A DNA stretch of 64,000 nt. It comes from Fontibacterium medardense (GTDB taxonomy: Bacteria; Pseudomonadota; Alphaproteobacteria; Pelagibacterales; Pelagibacteraceae). A program made the position numbers and the translations under genes. Positions 1 to 9,117 of this stretch are shown piece after piece. The notes beneath the pieces were generated by a model. That model was not told the origin of the DNA and did no database searches. It saw only the letters and a list, made by a program, of their open reading frames with translations. Each line of letters begins with the position of its first letter. Positions within the stretch are counted from its first letter, which is position 1. The stretch is taken from the NCBI GenBank assembly GCA_965235075.1, contig OZ249404.1, forward strand, positions 496,001-560,000, read 5' to 3'.

Positions 1-18
1 CTGTAATCTTTAGAACTA

Positions 19-1437
19 ATGAATACTATTCCAAAAGTTATCACTCGTTTTGCACCCTCCCCGACTGGAAATTTACATATTGGAGGAGCAAGAACAGCTT
101 TATTTAATTGGTTATTTTCAAAAAATCAAAAAGGCAAATTTCTATTAAGAATAGAAGATACTGATGTTCAAAGATCAAAAAATGAGTACTACGAACAAAT
201 CATCTCAACTCTTAAGTGGCTAGAAATAGATTGGGATGAAGAACCCTACATTCAATCAAAAAACATAGAAAATCATGTAAATGTAGCTAATATCCTATTA
301 AAAAATGGGCATGCCTATAAGTGCTATTGTACTGAAAAAGAGCTAGAAGAAGAAAAAAAATTATATCTGGAGAAAAAAATTCCTTACACTTATAGTAAAA
401 AATGTAGAAATATTCAGGATGAAGTTAGTAATAAGCCTTTTATTCTCAGATTTAAATCAAAAATAGATGGAAAAACAATACTTAAAGATTTGGTTCAAGG
501 AGACGTTGAAATTAACAATAGTACAATAGAAGATTTTGTTATTTTAAGAAAAGACAACAAGCCAACTTATAACTTATCCGCTGCAGTTGACGATTATCAA
601 ATGAAAATTTCTCACGTAATAAGAGGTGACGATCATAAGATAAATGCTTTTAAACAAATTCAAATATTTGAAAGCATGGAATGGAAAATACCACAATACG
701 CACACATACCTTTAATTCATTCGAAAGAAGGAAAAAAATTATCAAAAAGAGATGATGCGTCGACTGTAGAAGATTATAAAAAAATAGGTATCTTACCAGA
801 GGCTTTAAGAAATTATTTGTTGAGACTAGGATGGTCTTATAAAGATAAAGAAATTTTTTCAGAAGAAGAAAGTATAGAATTTTTTAATTTAAAAAATATT
901 GGAAAATCTCCATCAAAATTAGATTTTGATAGAATTAAATCTATCAATGAATTTTATATAAAATCAACTAAAGATGAAACGTTGTTAGAAAAATTAATTA
1001 ATTATTCTGAATTATTCAAAGAAAAAATTTCAAAACAATTTCACGAAACAATTAAAATAAATTTATTTTTTTTAAAAAATAAATCAAAATCATTAGAAGA
1101 TATATACAATAACTCAAAATATATATTTTCTTATGAACTAAAAGAAGATCAAATACAAAAAATAGACAAATCTAAATTGACTATTATAAAAAATATTCAT
1201 TCTCTAATAAAAAAAGAAAAAAACATCAGTAAAGATTATTTAAAAAAAATTTTTGATAAAATTATAGAAACTGAAAAAATTAATTTTAAAGATCTTGGTC
1301 AACCTTTAAGAATTATATTAACAGGTTCTGAATATGGTCCGGCCATATATGATATAGCTAGTTCTTTAGGTTTAAATGAATTTTTAAACCGATTAGAGCT
1401 ATTCTTTTCAAAAATAGACAAAAATATTAAAAACTGA
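19..1437 (+). CDS. gltX: Glutamyl-tRNA synthetase
   Basis: Charges tRNA with glutamate in the cytoplasm (class I aminoacyl-tRNA synthetase). The protein is 472 aa, the usual length. The ATP-binding HIGH-type motif is seen near residues 11-24 (FAPSPTGNLHIGGARTALF) and the KMSKS-type motif as KLSKRDD near residues 242-248. The C-terminal half is Lys/Ile-rich and poorly conserved, as expected for the anticodon-binding region in an AT-rich genome. The ATG at 19 lies just before the conserved core, so this start is well supported. It is followed 12 bases later by gltA on the same strand. Many alphaproteobacteria carry two gltX paralogues and misacylate tRNA-Gln for GatCAB; whether this copy charges Glu, Gln or both tRNAs cannot be decided here. 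Confidence 0.95.
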   Translation: MNTIPKVITRFAPSPTGNLHIGGARTALFNWLFSKNQKGKFLLRIEDTDVQRSKNEYYEQIISTLKWLEIDWDEEPYIQSKNIENHVNVANILLKNGHAYKCYCTEKELEEEKKLYLEKKIPYTYSKKCRNIQDEVSNKPFILRFKSKIDGKTILKDLVQGDVEINNSTIEDFVILRKDNKPTYNLSAAVDDYQMKISHVIRGDDHKINAFKQIQIFESMEWKIPQYAHIPLIHSKEGKKLSKRDDASTVEDYKKIGILPEALRNYLLRLGWSYKDKEIFSEEESIEFFNLKNIGKSPSKLDFDRIKSINEFYIKSTKDETLLEKLINYSELFKEKISKQFHETIKINLFFLKNKSKSLEDIYNNSKYIFSYELKEDQIQKIDKSKLTIIKNIHSLIKKEKNISKDYLKKIFDKIIETEKINFKDLGQPLRIILTGSEYGPAIYDIASSLGLNEFLNRLELFFSKIDKNIKN

Positions 1438-1449
1438 TAACTAAATTTT

Positions 1450-2736
1450 ATGTCAGACAAATGTTTTATAGAAATAGAAGGCAAAAAATTCGAACTTCCT
1501 GTTAAAAAAGGTACGGTTGGTCCTTCAGTAATAGATGTTCGTGATCTTTATAAAAACACCGGCCATTTTACTTTTGATCCTGGTTTTACATCTACTGCAA
1601 GTTGCCAATCAAATATTTGCTATATTGATGGTGATAAAGGAACTCTTTTGTATAGAGGATATGAAATTGAAAAATTATCTGAAAAAAGTTCATTTTTAGA
1701 AGTTGCTTATCTATTAATCAAAGGTGATCTTCCAAACAAAGATCAATTCAATGAATTTTCTGATGCCATAAAAAACCATACAATGGTTCATGAGCAAATC
1801 AGATCTTTTTATAATGGATTTAGAAGAGGTGGCCATCCTATGGCTATGATGTTGGGTGTCGTTGGTGCTTTATCTGCTTTTTACGCAGACTCAGCTAATG
1901 TTAACGATCCAAAAGAAAGAGAAATATCAGCAAGAAGAATGATAGCTAAAGTTCCAACTTTAGCCGCTATGGCTTACAAATATTCAATTGGTCAACCATT
2001 TGTATATCCAGATAATGAGTTGAATTACTGTGAGAATTTTTTGAATATGTGTTTTTCAGTCCCTGCTCAAAAATATAAAGTTAATAAAGTAATCTCAGAT
2101 GCGCTAGAGAAAATATTTATACTTCATGCAGATCACGAACAGAATGCTTCTACTTCAACGGTAAGACTTGCCGCTTCATCTGGAGTTAATCCTTTTGCTT
2201 CAATAGCTGCTGGCTTTTCAGCTCTTTGGGGGCCTTTGCATGGTGGAGCCAATGAGGCAGCTTTAAACATGTTAAAAAAAATTGGTAGTGTAAAAAATAT
2301 TCCTGAATTCATAAAACGAGCAAAAGATCCAAATGACAATTTCAGATTAATGGGATTTGGACACAGAGTTTATAAAAATTACGATCCTAGAGCAAAGGTA
2401 ATGCACAAGGCATGTCATGAAGTTCTTGAAGTTATGGGGAAGAAAGATGATGAGTTATTAAAAGTAGCTATAGAGTTAGAAAAGATTGCTTTAAATGATG
2501 ATTATTTTGTTCAAAAAAAACTATATCCAAATATAGATTTTTATTCTGGAATAACATTGAGTGCCATGGGCTTTTCTACTGAAATGTTTGTTGTTTTATT
2601 TGCTGTTGCTAGAACTTCTGGTTGGATTGCTCATTGGAAAGAAATGTACTTAGATCCTTCAAATAAATTAAGCAGACCAAGGCAATTGTATCTTGGAGAA
2701 GCTAAAAGAGACTTTATAGATATTGCTAAAAGATAA
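1450..2736 (+). CDS. gltA: Citrate synthase (type II)
   Basis: Condenses acetyl-CoA with oxaloacetate to form citrate, the entry step of the TCA cycle. The 428 aa length matches the hexameric type II enzymes of Gram-negative bacteria. Catalytic elements are visible: GPLHGGANE (active-site His), MGFGHRVYK (second His) and the DFYSG segment with the catalytic Asp. The N-terminal beta-domain typical of type II enzymes (DPGFTSTASCQS, then YIDGDKGTLLYRGY) is present. It lies 12 bases after gltX and ends 3 bases from the stop of convergent lpxB, with no room for an independent terminator. Nothing unusual is seen in the protein. Confidence 0.97.
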   Translation: MSDKCFIEIEGKKFELPVKKGTVGPSVIDVRDLYKNTGHFTFDPGFTSTASCQSNICYIDGDKGTLLYRGYEIEKLSEKSSFLEVAYLLIKGDLPNKDQFNEFSDAIKNHTMVHEQIRSFYNGFRRGGHPMAMMLGVVGALSAFYADSANVNDPKEREISARRMIAKVPTLAAMAYKYSIGQPFVYPDNELNYCENFLNMCFSVPAQKYKVNKVISDALEKIFILHADHEQNASTSTVRLAASSGVNPFASIAAGFSALWGPLHGGANEAALNMLKKIGSVKNIPEFIKRAKDPNDNFRLMGFGHRVYKNYDPRAKVMHKACHEVLEVMGKKDDELLKVAIELEKIALNDDYFVQKKLYPNIDFYSGITLSAMGFSTEMFVVLFAVARTSGWIAHWKEMYLDPSNKLSRPRQLYLGEAKRDFIDIAKR

Positions 2737-2739
2737 TTG

Positions 2740-3849
2740 CTATTCAATTAGGTAATTTGAGATTTTTTCAAGACTGTCAGGAACAATTATTGTCTCCAAA
2801 ATTTTAGTATAATCATCAACTAAATTTTTTCTTAACAAATCATTCTCAATAAATTCTTTAGCTAATTTATAAATTTCATCTGCATTACATTTATCTTGTA
2901 TTAATTCCGGTATTATCTCCTTTTGCGCGATAATATTAAGAATATTACCATATTTGGTTTTAACAAAAGGTTTAATTAGCAGATAGTTTAGCCATGATGT
3001 TTTGTAAACAACAATTAATGGACATTGGTTCTTACAAATATCTAAAGTGATTGTTCCTGATTTAGAAATAGTCAAAATTGAATCTTTAATATAAAAATTT
3101 TTTTCTTTTTCATTAGTGGTAATAATAAAATTATCTATCTTAGATTTTTGCAAGTAATCATTAATAAAATTTTTATTATTTTCAGAAGTTGGAATATGAA
3201 ATAGAAAATTATTATTTACATTAATTTTTTTCATTACTTCAACAAAGATTGGCATAAATGTTTTTAATTCTGAATTTCTACTTCCAGGACATAGTGTGAA
3301 ATACTTTTTATCTTTATTTTCTAATTTGCTTATTTTAAAAACAGAAAAATCAAAAAAAGGGTGACCTACAAATGAATTTCTTACAAATCCTTCAAAATAC
3401 TTTTTTTCAAATGGAAATAGTAAAAGTAAATGATCAATAAATTTATATAAACTTTTTTTTCTATTTTCTCTCCACGCCCAGACTTGTGGAGCAACTAAAT
3501 GAATTTTTTTTATTTTATTATTTATATTTTTAACTTTATTTAAAATCCTAAAAGAAAAATCAGGCGAATCGATTGAAAAAATAACGTCAGGATTAAATTC
3601 TAATATTTTTTTTACAGTTAAGTTAATTTTAGCTTTAATGGAAAATATATTCTTTAAAACATCAATAAATCCCATATAGGCAATATCCTTAATATCAAAT
3701 ATACATTCAATTTTTTCTGATTTTATATTTTCTCCTCCTATTGATAAAAAATGAATATCTAAATTCTTTTCTTTTAACTTTTTAATAACTAGAGATCCAA
3801 TTTTGTCACCCGAAGACTCTCCTGTAATAATAAATATTTTTTTAAACAA
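2740..3849 (-). CDS. lpxB: Lipid-A-disaccharide synthase
   Basis: Glycosyltransferase (GT19) that joins UDP-2,3-diacylglucosamine and lipid X to form the lipid A disaccharide at the inner face of the inner membrane. The 369 aa protein starts with the typical GESSGDKIG loop and has the family segment HLVAPQVWAWRENRKK and the CPGSRNSE motif of the second Rossmann domain. It is the last gene of the lpxD-fabZ-lpxA-lpxI-lpxB run and starts 1 base after lpxI ends, so it is probably translationally coupled. It converges on gltA. Confidence 0.95.
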   Translation of the reverse strand: MFKKIFIITGESSGDKIGSLVIKKLKEKNLDIHFLSIGGENIKSEKIECIFDIKDIAYMGFIDVLKNIFSIKAKINLTVKKILEFNPDVIFSIDSPDFSFRILNKVKNINNKIKKIHLVAPQVWAWRENRKKSLYKFIDHLLLLFPFEKKYFEGFVRNSFVGHPFFDFSVFKISKLENKDKKYFTLCPGSRNSELKTFMPIFVEVMKKINVNNNFLFHIPTSENNKNFINDYLQKSKIDNFIITTNEKEKNFYIKDSILTISKSGTITLDICKNQCPLIVVYKTSWLNYLLIKPFVKTKYGNILNIIAQKEIIPELIQDKCNADEIYKLAKEFIENDLLRKNLVDDYTKILETIIVPDSLEKISNYLIE

Positions 3850-3850
3850 T

Positions 3851-4657
3851 TTATAAAGAAATAATAAAAAAATTATTTTTTTTAGTTAAATTTATAATTT
3901 TATCTTTATCTAAGATAATATTCTGAGATCTTTTTACGGCAATTCCTTTAATATTTGCCTTAATACAATTTTTGATAGTATCTAAACCTATGGTTGGTAG
4001 ATCCACTCTGAGATCTTGGTTGGCTTTAGGAAATTTGATTAAAATTGACTTATTTTTTAATCTATATTTTTTTAACAAATGTGATGATCTTTTAATAGTT
4101 TCGTCAGTGCCTTCGGGCCCTTCTATTGCAAGAACGTAACCATTATTTATTACTACCGATTGACCTATATCAAATTTACTTAATGATTTAATAATATTAA
4201 CTCCTTTTGTAATACTGTTTTTATCTAAATTATTGATTTTCACTTTATTAATACTGCTGTCCTTAAAAATTAATTCTGGTGTAAATTTCATGCTATTTAC
4301 AACGTTTATATTATGTTCTTTAAAAATTTTAATTATTTCTTTTAAAATATTTCCGTCTCCTTTTTTAAAAGCTGAGAATAATCTAGGAAGATAAAATAAA
4401 GCTTTTCTGTCAAATTTTAATGCAGAAATTTCTGGTCTTTTAACTCTTCCGATAAAAATAATATTTTTACAATTATTTTTTTTTAATAACGATATAGCCT
4501 TTCCAAGTTCTGTTATTTTTAAACTGTAACAATTTTCATATTTTTTATAAATATTAGATTTTGTTAAATCTAATATTAAAAATTCTAAATTCTTTTTTAG
4601 TAATTTATTGATTACAAATCTTGGTAAACTTGACTCTCCTACTATTAATCCAAGCAT
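3851..4657 (-). CDS. lpxI: UDP-2,3-diacylglucosamine pyrophosphatase LpxI
   Basis: Hydrolyses UDP-2,3-diacylglucosamine to lipid X and UMP, the step performed by LpxH in gammaproteobacteria. The 268 aa length and motifs (N-terminal LGLIVGESSLP, FIGRVKRPE, and the C-terminal domain segment with AIEGPEGTDETIKRS and LVKFPKANQDLRVDLPTIG-like residues) match the LpxI (DUF1009) family. Position between lpxA and lpxB is the standard alphaproteobacterial arrangement. The start is directly next to the lpxA stop. Confidence 0.93.
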   Translation of the reverse strand: MLGLIVGESSLPRFVINKLLKKNLEFLILDLTKSNIYKKYENCYSLKITELGKAISLLKKNNCKNIIFIGRVKRPEISALKFDRKALFYLPRLFSAFKKGDGNILKEIIKIFKEHNINVVNSMKFTPELIFKDSSINKVKINNLDKNSITKGVNIIKSLSKFDIGQSVVINNGYVLAIEGPEGTDETIKRSSHLLKKYRLKNKSILIKFPKANQDLRVDLPTIGLDTIKNCIKANIKGIAVKRSQNIILDKDKIINLTKKNNFFIISL

Positions 4658-5434
4658 TTATTTTAAAGGTCTGCAAATTGGTCTTTTTTCACTTTTTTCT
4701 AAAAAACTTATAACTTCACACACTGTTTTAAAATTAGAGAATTTTTTAGCTTGTTCTATTCCATTTCTTAAAAGAATATTTGAAAAAATTAACTTTACAG
4801 CCTGGTTTAATCCATTAATTTCTTCAGATGAATATCCTGCTCTTTTTAATCCAATTATATTTATTCCTTCTAAATGAGATCTATTTCCAGTGACAAGGCC
4901 ATAAGGTATTACATCTTTTTCAACTCCTGTCATTCCACCTATCATTGCTAATTTTCCAATTCTTGTGAATTGCTGAACTGCAGAATTGCCACCTATTATT
5001 ACATTGTCATCTATTTCAACATGACCAGCTATTGCAACATTGTTTGCTATAATAACATTATTTCCAATTTTACAGTCATGAGCAATATGAGATGAGATCA
5101 TAAATAAACAATTGTCACCTATAATTGTAATCCCGCCACCATGTTCAGTCCCAGGATTTATTGTAACATATTCTCTAATCTTATTTTTCTTTCCTATTAT
5201 TAATTTTGTTTTTTCTCCTTTAAACTTCAAATCTTGAGGAGTGCTTCCTATAGAAGCAAAAGAGTATATCTCACTGTCATCAGATATAGATGTATCTCCA
5301 CTTATTACTACATGAGATTGTATTTTTACATTTTTTCCAATTTTAACTTCTTTGCCAATAATGCTAAAAGGTCCAACTTCTACAGTAGATTCTAATTTAG
5401 AATTTTTATCAATAATTGCTTTGTCGCTAATCAT
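4658..5434 (-). CDS. lpxA: UDP-N-acetylglucosamine acyltransferase
   Basis: Transfers the 3-hydroxyacyl chain from acyl carrier protein to UDP-GlcNAc, the first step of lipid A synthesis. The 258 aa protein consists of left-handed beta-helix hexapeptide repeats (for example IGKEVKIGKNVKIQSHVVI) followed by the helical C-terminal domain. The catalytic His region is seen in MISSHIAHDCKIGNN. The start overlaps the fabZ stop by one base (TAATG type), indicating coupling within the lpx operon. Confidence 0.96.
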   Translation of the reverse strand: MISDKAIIDKNSKLESTVEVGPFSIIGKEVKIGKNVKIQSHVVISGDTSISDDSEIYSFASIGSTPQDLKFKGEKTKLIIGKKNKIREYVTINPGTEHGGGITIIGDNCLFMISSHIAHDCKIGNNVIIANNVAIAGHVEIDDNVIIGGNSAVQQFTRIGKLAMIGGMTGVEKDVIPYGLVTGNRSHLEGINIIGLKRAGYSSEEINGLNQAVKLIFSNILLRNGIEQAKKFSNFKTVCEVISFLEKSEKRPICRPLK

Positions 5435-5892
5435 CAGTCTTTTCTATCAACTATGGTCGCCATCCATTCTGAGTCTGCCATTATTTTATCATTAACCATT
5501 GCAACGCCCTTATACTTCCAAACTTTTCCTTTTGATCTAATAGCTTCTACTTTAAGTTTTAGTTCACATTCCGGCATTACAGGATTTCTGAATCTCGCTT
5601 TATTTACTGTCATTAAATAAACTAATTTATTTTTAACAATTGCAGGATCTAGACTATAAGCAGTCAATGCCGCTGCACTCTGTCCAAAAGCTTCTACTAT
5701 CAAAACCCCTGGCATAACGGGCTGTCCTGGAAAGTGACCATTAAAGAAAAAATCCGTTTTTTTAATATTCATAACTCCTGTTGCAGAAATCATTGGAACA
5801 ATATCTGTTAATTTATCAATTAATAAAAACGGTTTCCTATGAGGTATTAAAGTTTCAATCTCATCTATATATATTTCTTTTTTTAAATTCAT
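5434..5892 (-). CDS. fabZ: 3-hydroxyacyl-[ACP] dehydratase FabZ
   Basis: Dehydrates 3-hydroxyacyl-ACP in fatty acid elongation and competes with LpxA/LpxD for 3-hydroxyacyl-ACP, which explains its place between them. The 152 aa hot-dog-fold protein has the signature GHFPGQPVMPGVLIVEA with the catalytic His and Glu, and the N-terminal LIPHRKPFLLID segment. Its start overlaps the lpxD stop by one base. Confidence 0.97.
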   Translation of the reverse strand: MNLKKEIYIDEIETLIPHRKPFLLIDKLTDIVPMISATGVMNIKKTDFFFNGHFPGQPVMPGVLIVEAFGQSAAALTAYSLDPAIVKNKLVYLMTVNKARFRNPVMPECELKLKVEAIRSKGKVWKYKGVAMVNDKIMADSEWMATIVDRKD

Positions 5893-6872
5893 TATTTCTT
5901 GTTAGTTAAAAAATCTCTTATACTTTTAGCTGGATAACCCATTACAGTTTGATTATCACCAATGTTAGCAATGACGCCACTTTTTCCGCCTATTTTAACA
6001 TTATTGCCTATAGATAAATGACCAGATATTCCAGTTTGTCCTCCGATTTTAACATTATTACCAATTATTGTGCTTCCTGCTATTCCTGATTGTGCTGCAA
6101 TCATGCAAAAATTCCCTATTTTAACATTATGAGCAATTTGAACTTGGTTATCAATAGAAGTAAATTCACCAATAACTGTATCAGTCAAAGAACCTCTATC
6201 AATTGTGCAAAAAGAACCTATTAAAACATCATTTTCAATAATTACTCTACCTATATGAGGAAATTTAATTCTTTTCTTTTTATCAAAATTAAATCCAAAA
6301 CCTGTCTGACCAATTACAGTTCCTGATTTTATAATTATGTTATCACCCAAAAGAGCATTCTCAATTATAACGTTAGATCCAATTTTGCAATTTTTACCTA
6401 TATGAACACTATGTTTAATAATAACATTATTTCCAATATCAGTGTCCTTACCAATGTTAGCACTTTTATCAATTAAGGTATTCTCTCCTATAAATATATT
6501 TTTTTTTAAAAATTGTTTCTTGTTGTTTGAATTTATAACTCTTTCATTATCATTGGATGAATTAGGATAAAAAAAAATGACAGTTTTATAAAAATCTAAT
6601 AGAGGATTTTGAGAAATAATTGGTATAGTGTTTTTGTTTAAGTATTTAGATAACTTTTTGTTTACAATACATGCTGAAGCTTTAGTAATTTTAATATCAT
6701 TTTCATATTTAAGATCATTAAAAAAAGTGACATCTCCGACATTTGCATGCTGAATGTTATTAACTCCAAATATTTTTTTATTTTGAAATTTTTTTTCTGA
6801 ATAATTGCAAATATTAAATATATCTTTAATTAAAATAAATTTTTTTGATTTTTTAAAAAAAATTTTATTCAT
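5892..6872 (-). CDS. lpxD: UDP-3-O-acylglucosamine N-acyltransferase
   Basis: Adds the amide-linked 3-hydroxyacyl chain to UDP-3-O-acylglucosamine in lipid A synthesis. The 326 aa protein has an N-terminal uridine-binding domain (to about residue 110), then a hexapeptide-repeat beta-helix containing the catalytic His (IDNQVQIAHNVKIG) and the GQTGFGF segment typical of LpxD. The C-terminus (GYPAKSIRDF) matches the family. The N-terminal 25 residues are unusually Lys/Phe-rich. It lies 16 bases downstream of bamA; skp/ompH, found between bamA and lpxD in many proteobacteria, is missing. Confidence 0.95.
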   Translation of the reverse strand: MNKIFFKKSKKFILIKDIFNICNYSEKKFQNKKIFGVNNIQHANVGDVTFFNDLKYENDIKITKASACIVNKKLSKYLNKNTIPIISQNPLLDFYKTVIFFYPNSSNDNERVINSNNKKQFLKKNIFIGENTLIDKSANIGKDTDIGNNVIIKHSVHIGKNCKIGSNVIIENALLGDNIIIKSGTVIGQTGFGFNFDKKKRIKFPHIGRVIIENDVLIGSFCTIDRGSLTDTVIGEFTSIDNQVQIAHNVKIGNFCMIAAQSGIAGSTIIGNNVKIGGQTGISGHLSIGNNVKIGGKSGVIANIGDNQTVMGYPAKSIRDFLTNKK

Positions 6873-6888
6873 TAAAATTTAAATTAAT

Positions 6889-9117
6889 TTAAAAACTTGA
6901 ACCGATATTAAATAAAAAATTCTGTTCTTTGTCGGTAGAGGCTTTAGATAATGGAATGCTATAGGTAAAACTAAGTGGACCAATTGGACTCATCAAATCT
7001 AAAGCAATACCTGTTGTTGATCGTAACTTTGAACTATCAGAAATTGAACTAGAATAATCTGCTCCCCAAACGTTGCCCATGTCTAAAAATAAAAAAGTAG
7101 TAGCTCTTAAATTTTCTGGTATTGGATTTGGAAATGTTGATTTTAAACTTAAGGTAGCTAAATTATTTCCTCCGATATGGTCGCCGCTATCTACAGGACC
7201 TACGCCTCTTTGCTCAAAACCTCTTAGATCACTGTTTGTTGAAAAAACTCGATCAGATAATTTAACGTCCTTATCGTTAAACGCCACGACATTTGTTAAT
7301 CTTGCTTTTGCTGAACCTATAAATTTATCGCTTAATAACTCTTTATAAAAGGTAGCTCCAACGCCTGTTTGAACTGTTGGAATATCACTAAAAAAAGTTG
7401 CAATATTTTGATCAAAATAGATTATAGATCCAGAAGTTGGGTTAAATTTTGAGTCACGTTGATCATACAAAAAATTATATCCAAGAGAAGTTGTAATAAA
7501 ATCTCCCTGTCTACTTCTTAATAGGCTAGATGCATTTCCAGTTACTTCTAAGGTGTCAAATTGAACTGCTAAATTTGGTCTGAAAAAAATATCATCATAA
7601 ATCTCATATTTTGTAGCAAATCTAGTACCTGCACTTTTGTTTTGGTAGCCAGAATTTTCATAATCGTCAACGACTGAAAATAATGAGGCAGCTAATTCTT
7701 TATTAGAATTTAAATAGTTTGGATCAACATACGAAAATTCTCCTTTTATTTCTTCACTAGAAAGTCTTCCCGTGAAATTTAAATTAATACCTTGGCCTAA
7801 AAAATTTCTCTCATTAATAGATGCTTCAAACAAACCACCATTTGAGCCATAACCAACTCCTGCGCTAATGCTACCAGTTGGTTGTTCTTTGACAAATAAA
7901 TTTAAATCTTTAAAATTTTTCTTTTCAGAATCTTCTATTTTATATTCAACTTTACTAAATAATTGTTTTGATTTTACATTATCAATAGATTTTTTTACTT
8001 TAGATGAATTTAATTGATCTCCTTCTGAAATAATTAAATTATCTCTAATTACTTTTTCTTCAGTTATTGTGTTGCCTTTAATATTTATTTTATTAACAAG
8101 TGATTTTTGACCCTCGTTTAGTTGTATAATAATATTAATTTTATCATCGGCTACTTTTAAATCTTGTATATTAATTTCAAAATTACCGTATTTTTTAGTC
8201 TCTAAAAAATCTGTTATTTGTTTATTAATTTTATTTATAGTCAGAGGTGAGTAAAATTCATTTTTTAACAATTTGTTAGAAATATTTTTAATTTCATTAA
8301 TATCCACTTCTTTGAGAGCTAGACCAGAAACTTTTATATCATAATCACCAAACTTATACTTTTTTCCAGAATTAATTGAATAAGTTAAAGTAAATTTATT
8401 ATTTTTATCGATACTTGCGAATGCACTTTCTATTTGAGCATCATAAAATGATTTTGACTTATAAAAATCTTTTAAAAGTTGTTTATCATACTCAACTCTT
8501 TGCTCACTAAGAGCTGATGACGAAAAAATTTTCCACCAACCATCTTCAGTAGATGTGATTACATCTAATAATTGACTATTACTAAAATACTTATTTCCTA
8601 TAAAATAAATATTCTTAATTTTTGAAATTTCTTTTTTATCAATATTAATTATTAAATTTATTTGATTATTATCAATTTTAATTACTTCAGGATTAATTGA
8701 AGCTTGATAATACCCTGATGCATTTAAAAATTCTCTAGTTGCTTCAATATCTTTTTTTAATTTAGAACTGGAAAAGATACTATTTTCTTTTAATGTTATA
8801 ATCTTATTTACCTGATCTAAATCACTATCTTTAACTCCATTTATATAAAAAAAATTAACTATAGGATTTTCAGAAACATTTATGGTCAGAACATCTTGGT
8901 TAAAAGAAATTTTAACGTCAGAGAAAAAGTCTGTATCGTAAATTTTTTTAGTTAGATTATTTATATATATTGTGTCTATGTTGATTATTTTTTTATCAAC
9001 TAACGACTCTATAGTAGCAGAACTAACTCTTGCATTTCCAACAATGTTAATTTTTTTAATTTCAGCAAACGTAACGTTTGTTAATATTATAAAAAATATA
9101 ATTATAGACCTTATCAA
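6889..9117 (-). CDS. bamA: Outer membrane protein assembly factor BamA
   Basis: Core of the BAM complex that folds and inserts beta-barrel proteins into the outer membrane. The 742 aa protein has an N-terminal signal peptide (about residues 1-18, hydrophobic IIIFFIILTNVTFA), then POTRA repeats to about residue 400 and a 16-strand barrel. The L6 (V/L)RGF motif is seen as DLRGFEQRGVGP, and the last residue is Phe, the usual outer-membrane barrel signature. The start codon is TTG at 9117, overlapping the dxr TGA stop as TTGA; a strong AGGAG lies about 9 bases upstream, which supports this start. rseP, commonly between dxr and bamA, is absent. Confidence 0.95.
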   Translation of the reverse strand: MIRSIIIFFIILTNVTFAEIKKINIVGNARVSSATIESLVDKKIINIDTIYINNLTKKIYDTDFFSDVKISFNQDVLTINVSENPIVNFFYINGVKDSDLDQVNKIITLKENSIFSSSKLKKDIEATREFLNASGYYQASINPEVIKIDNNQINLIINIDKKEISKIKNIYFIGNKYFSNSQLLDVITSTEDGWWKIFSSSALSEQRVEYDKQLLKDFYKSKSFYDAQIESAFASIDKNNKFTLTYSINSGKKYKFGDYDIKVSGLALKEVDINEIKNISNKLLKNEFYSPLTINKINKQITDFLETKKYGNFEINIQDLKVADDKINIIIQLNEGQKSLVNKINIKGNTITEEKVIRDNLIISEGDQLNSSKVKKSIDNVKSKQLFSKVEYKIEDSEKKNFKDLNLFVKEQPTGSISAGVGYGSNGGLFEASINERNFLGQGINLNFTGRLSSEEIKGEFSYVDPNYLNSNKELAASLFSVVDDYENSGYQNKSAGTRFATKYEIYDDIFFRPNLAVQFDTLEVTGNASSLLRSRQGDFITTSLGYNFLYDQRDSKFNPTSGSIIYFDQNIATFFSDIPTVQTGVGATFYKELLSDKFIGSAKARLTNVVAFNDKDVKLSDRVFSTNSDLRGFEQRGVGPVDSGDHIGGNNLATLSLKSTFPNPIPENLRATTFLFLDMGNVWGADYSSSISDSSKLRSTTGIALDLMSPIGPLSFTYSIPLSKASTDKEQNFLFNIGSSF

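Noticed and set aside
7073..7348. A 91-codon plus-strand reading frame inside bamA
   Set aside because: Antisense to the conserved BamA barrel; a codon-composition shadow.
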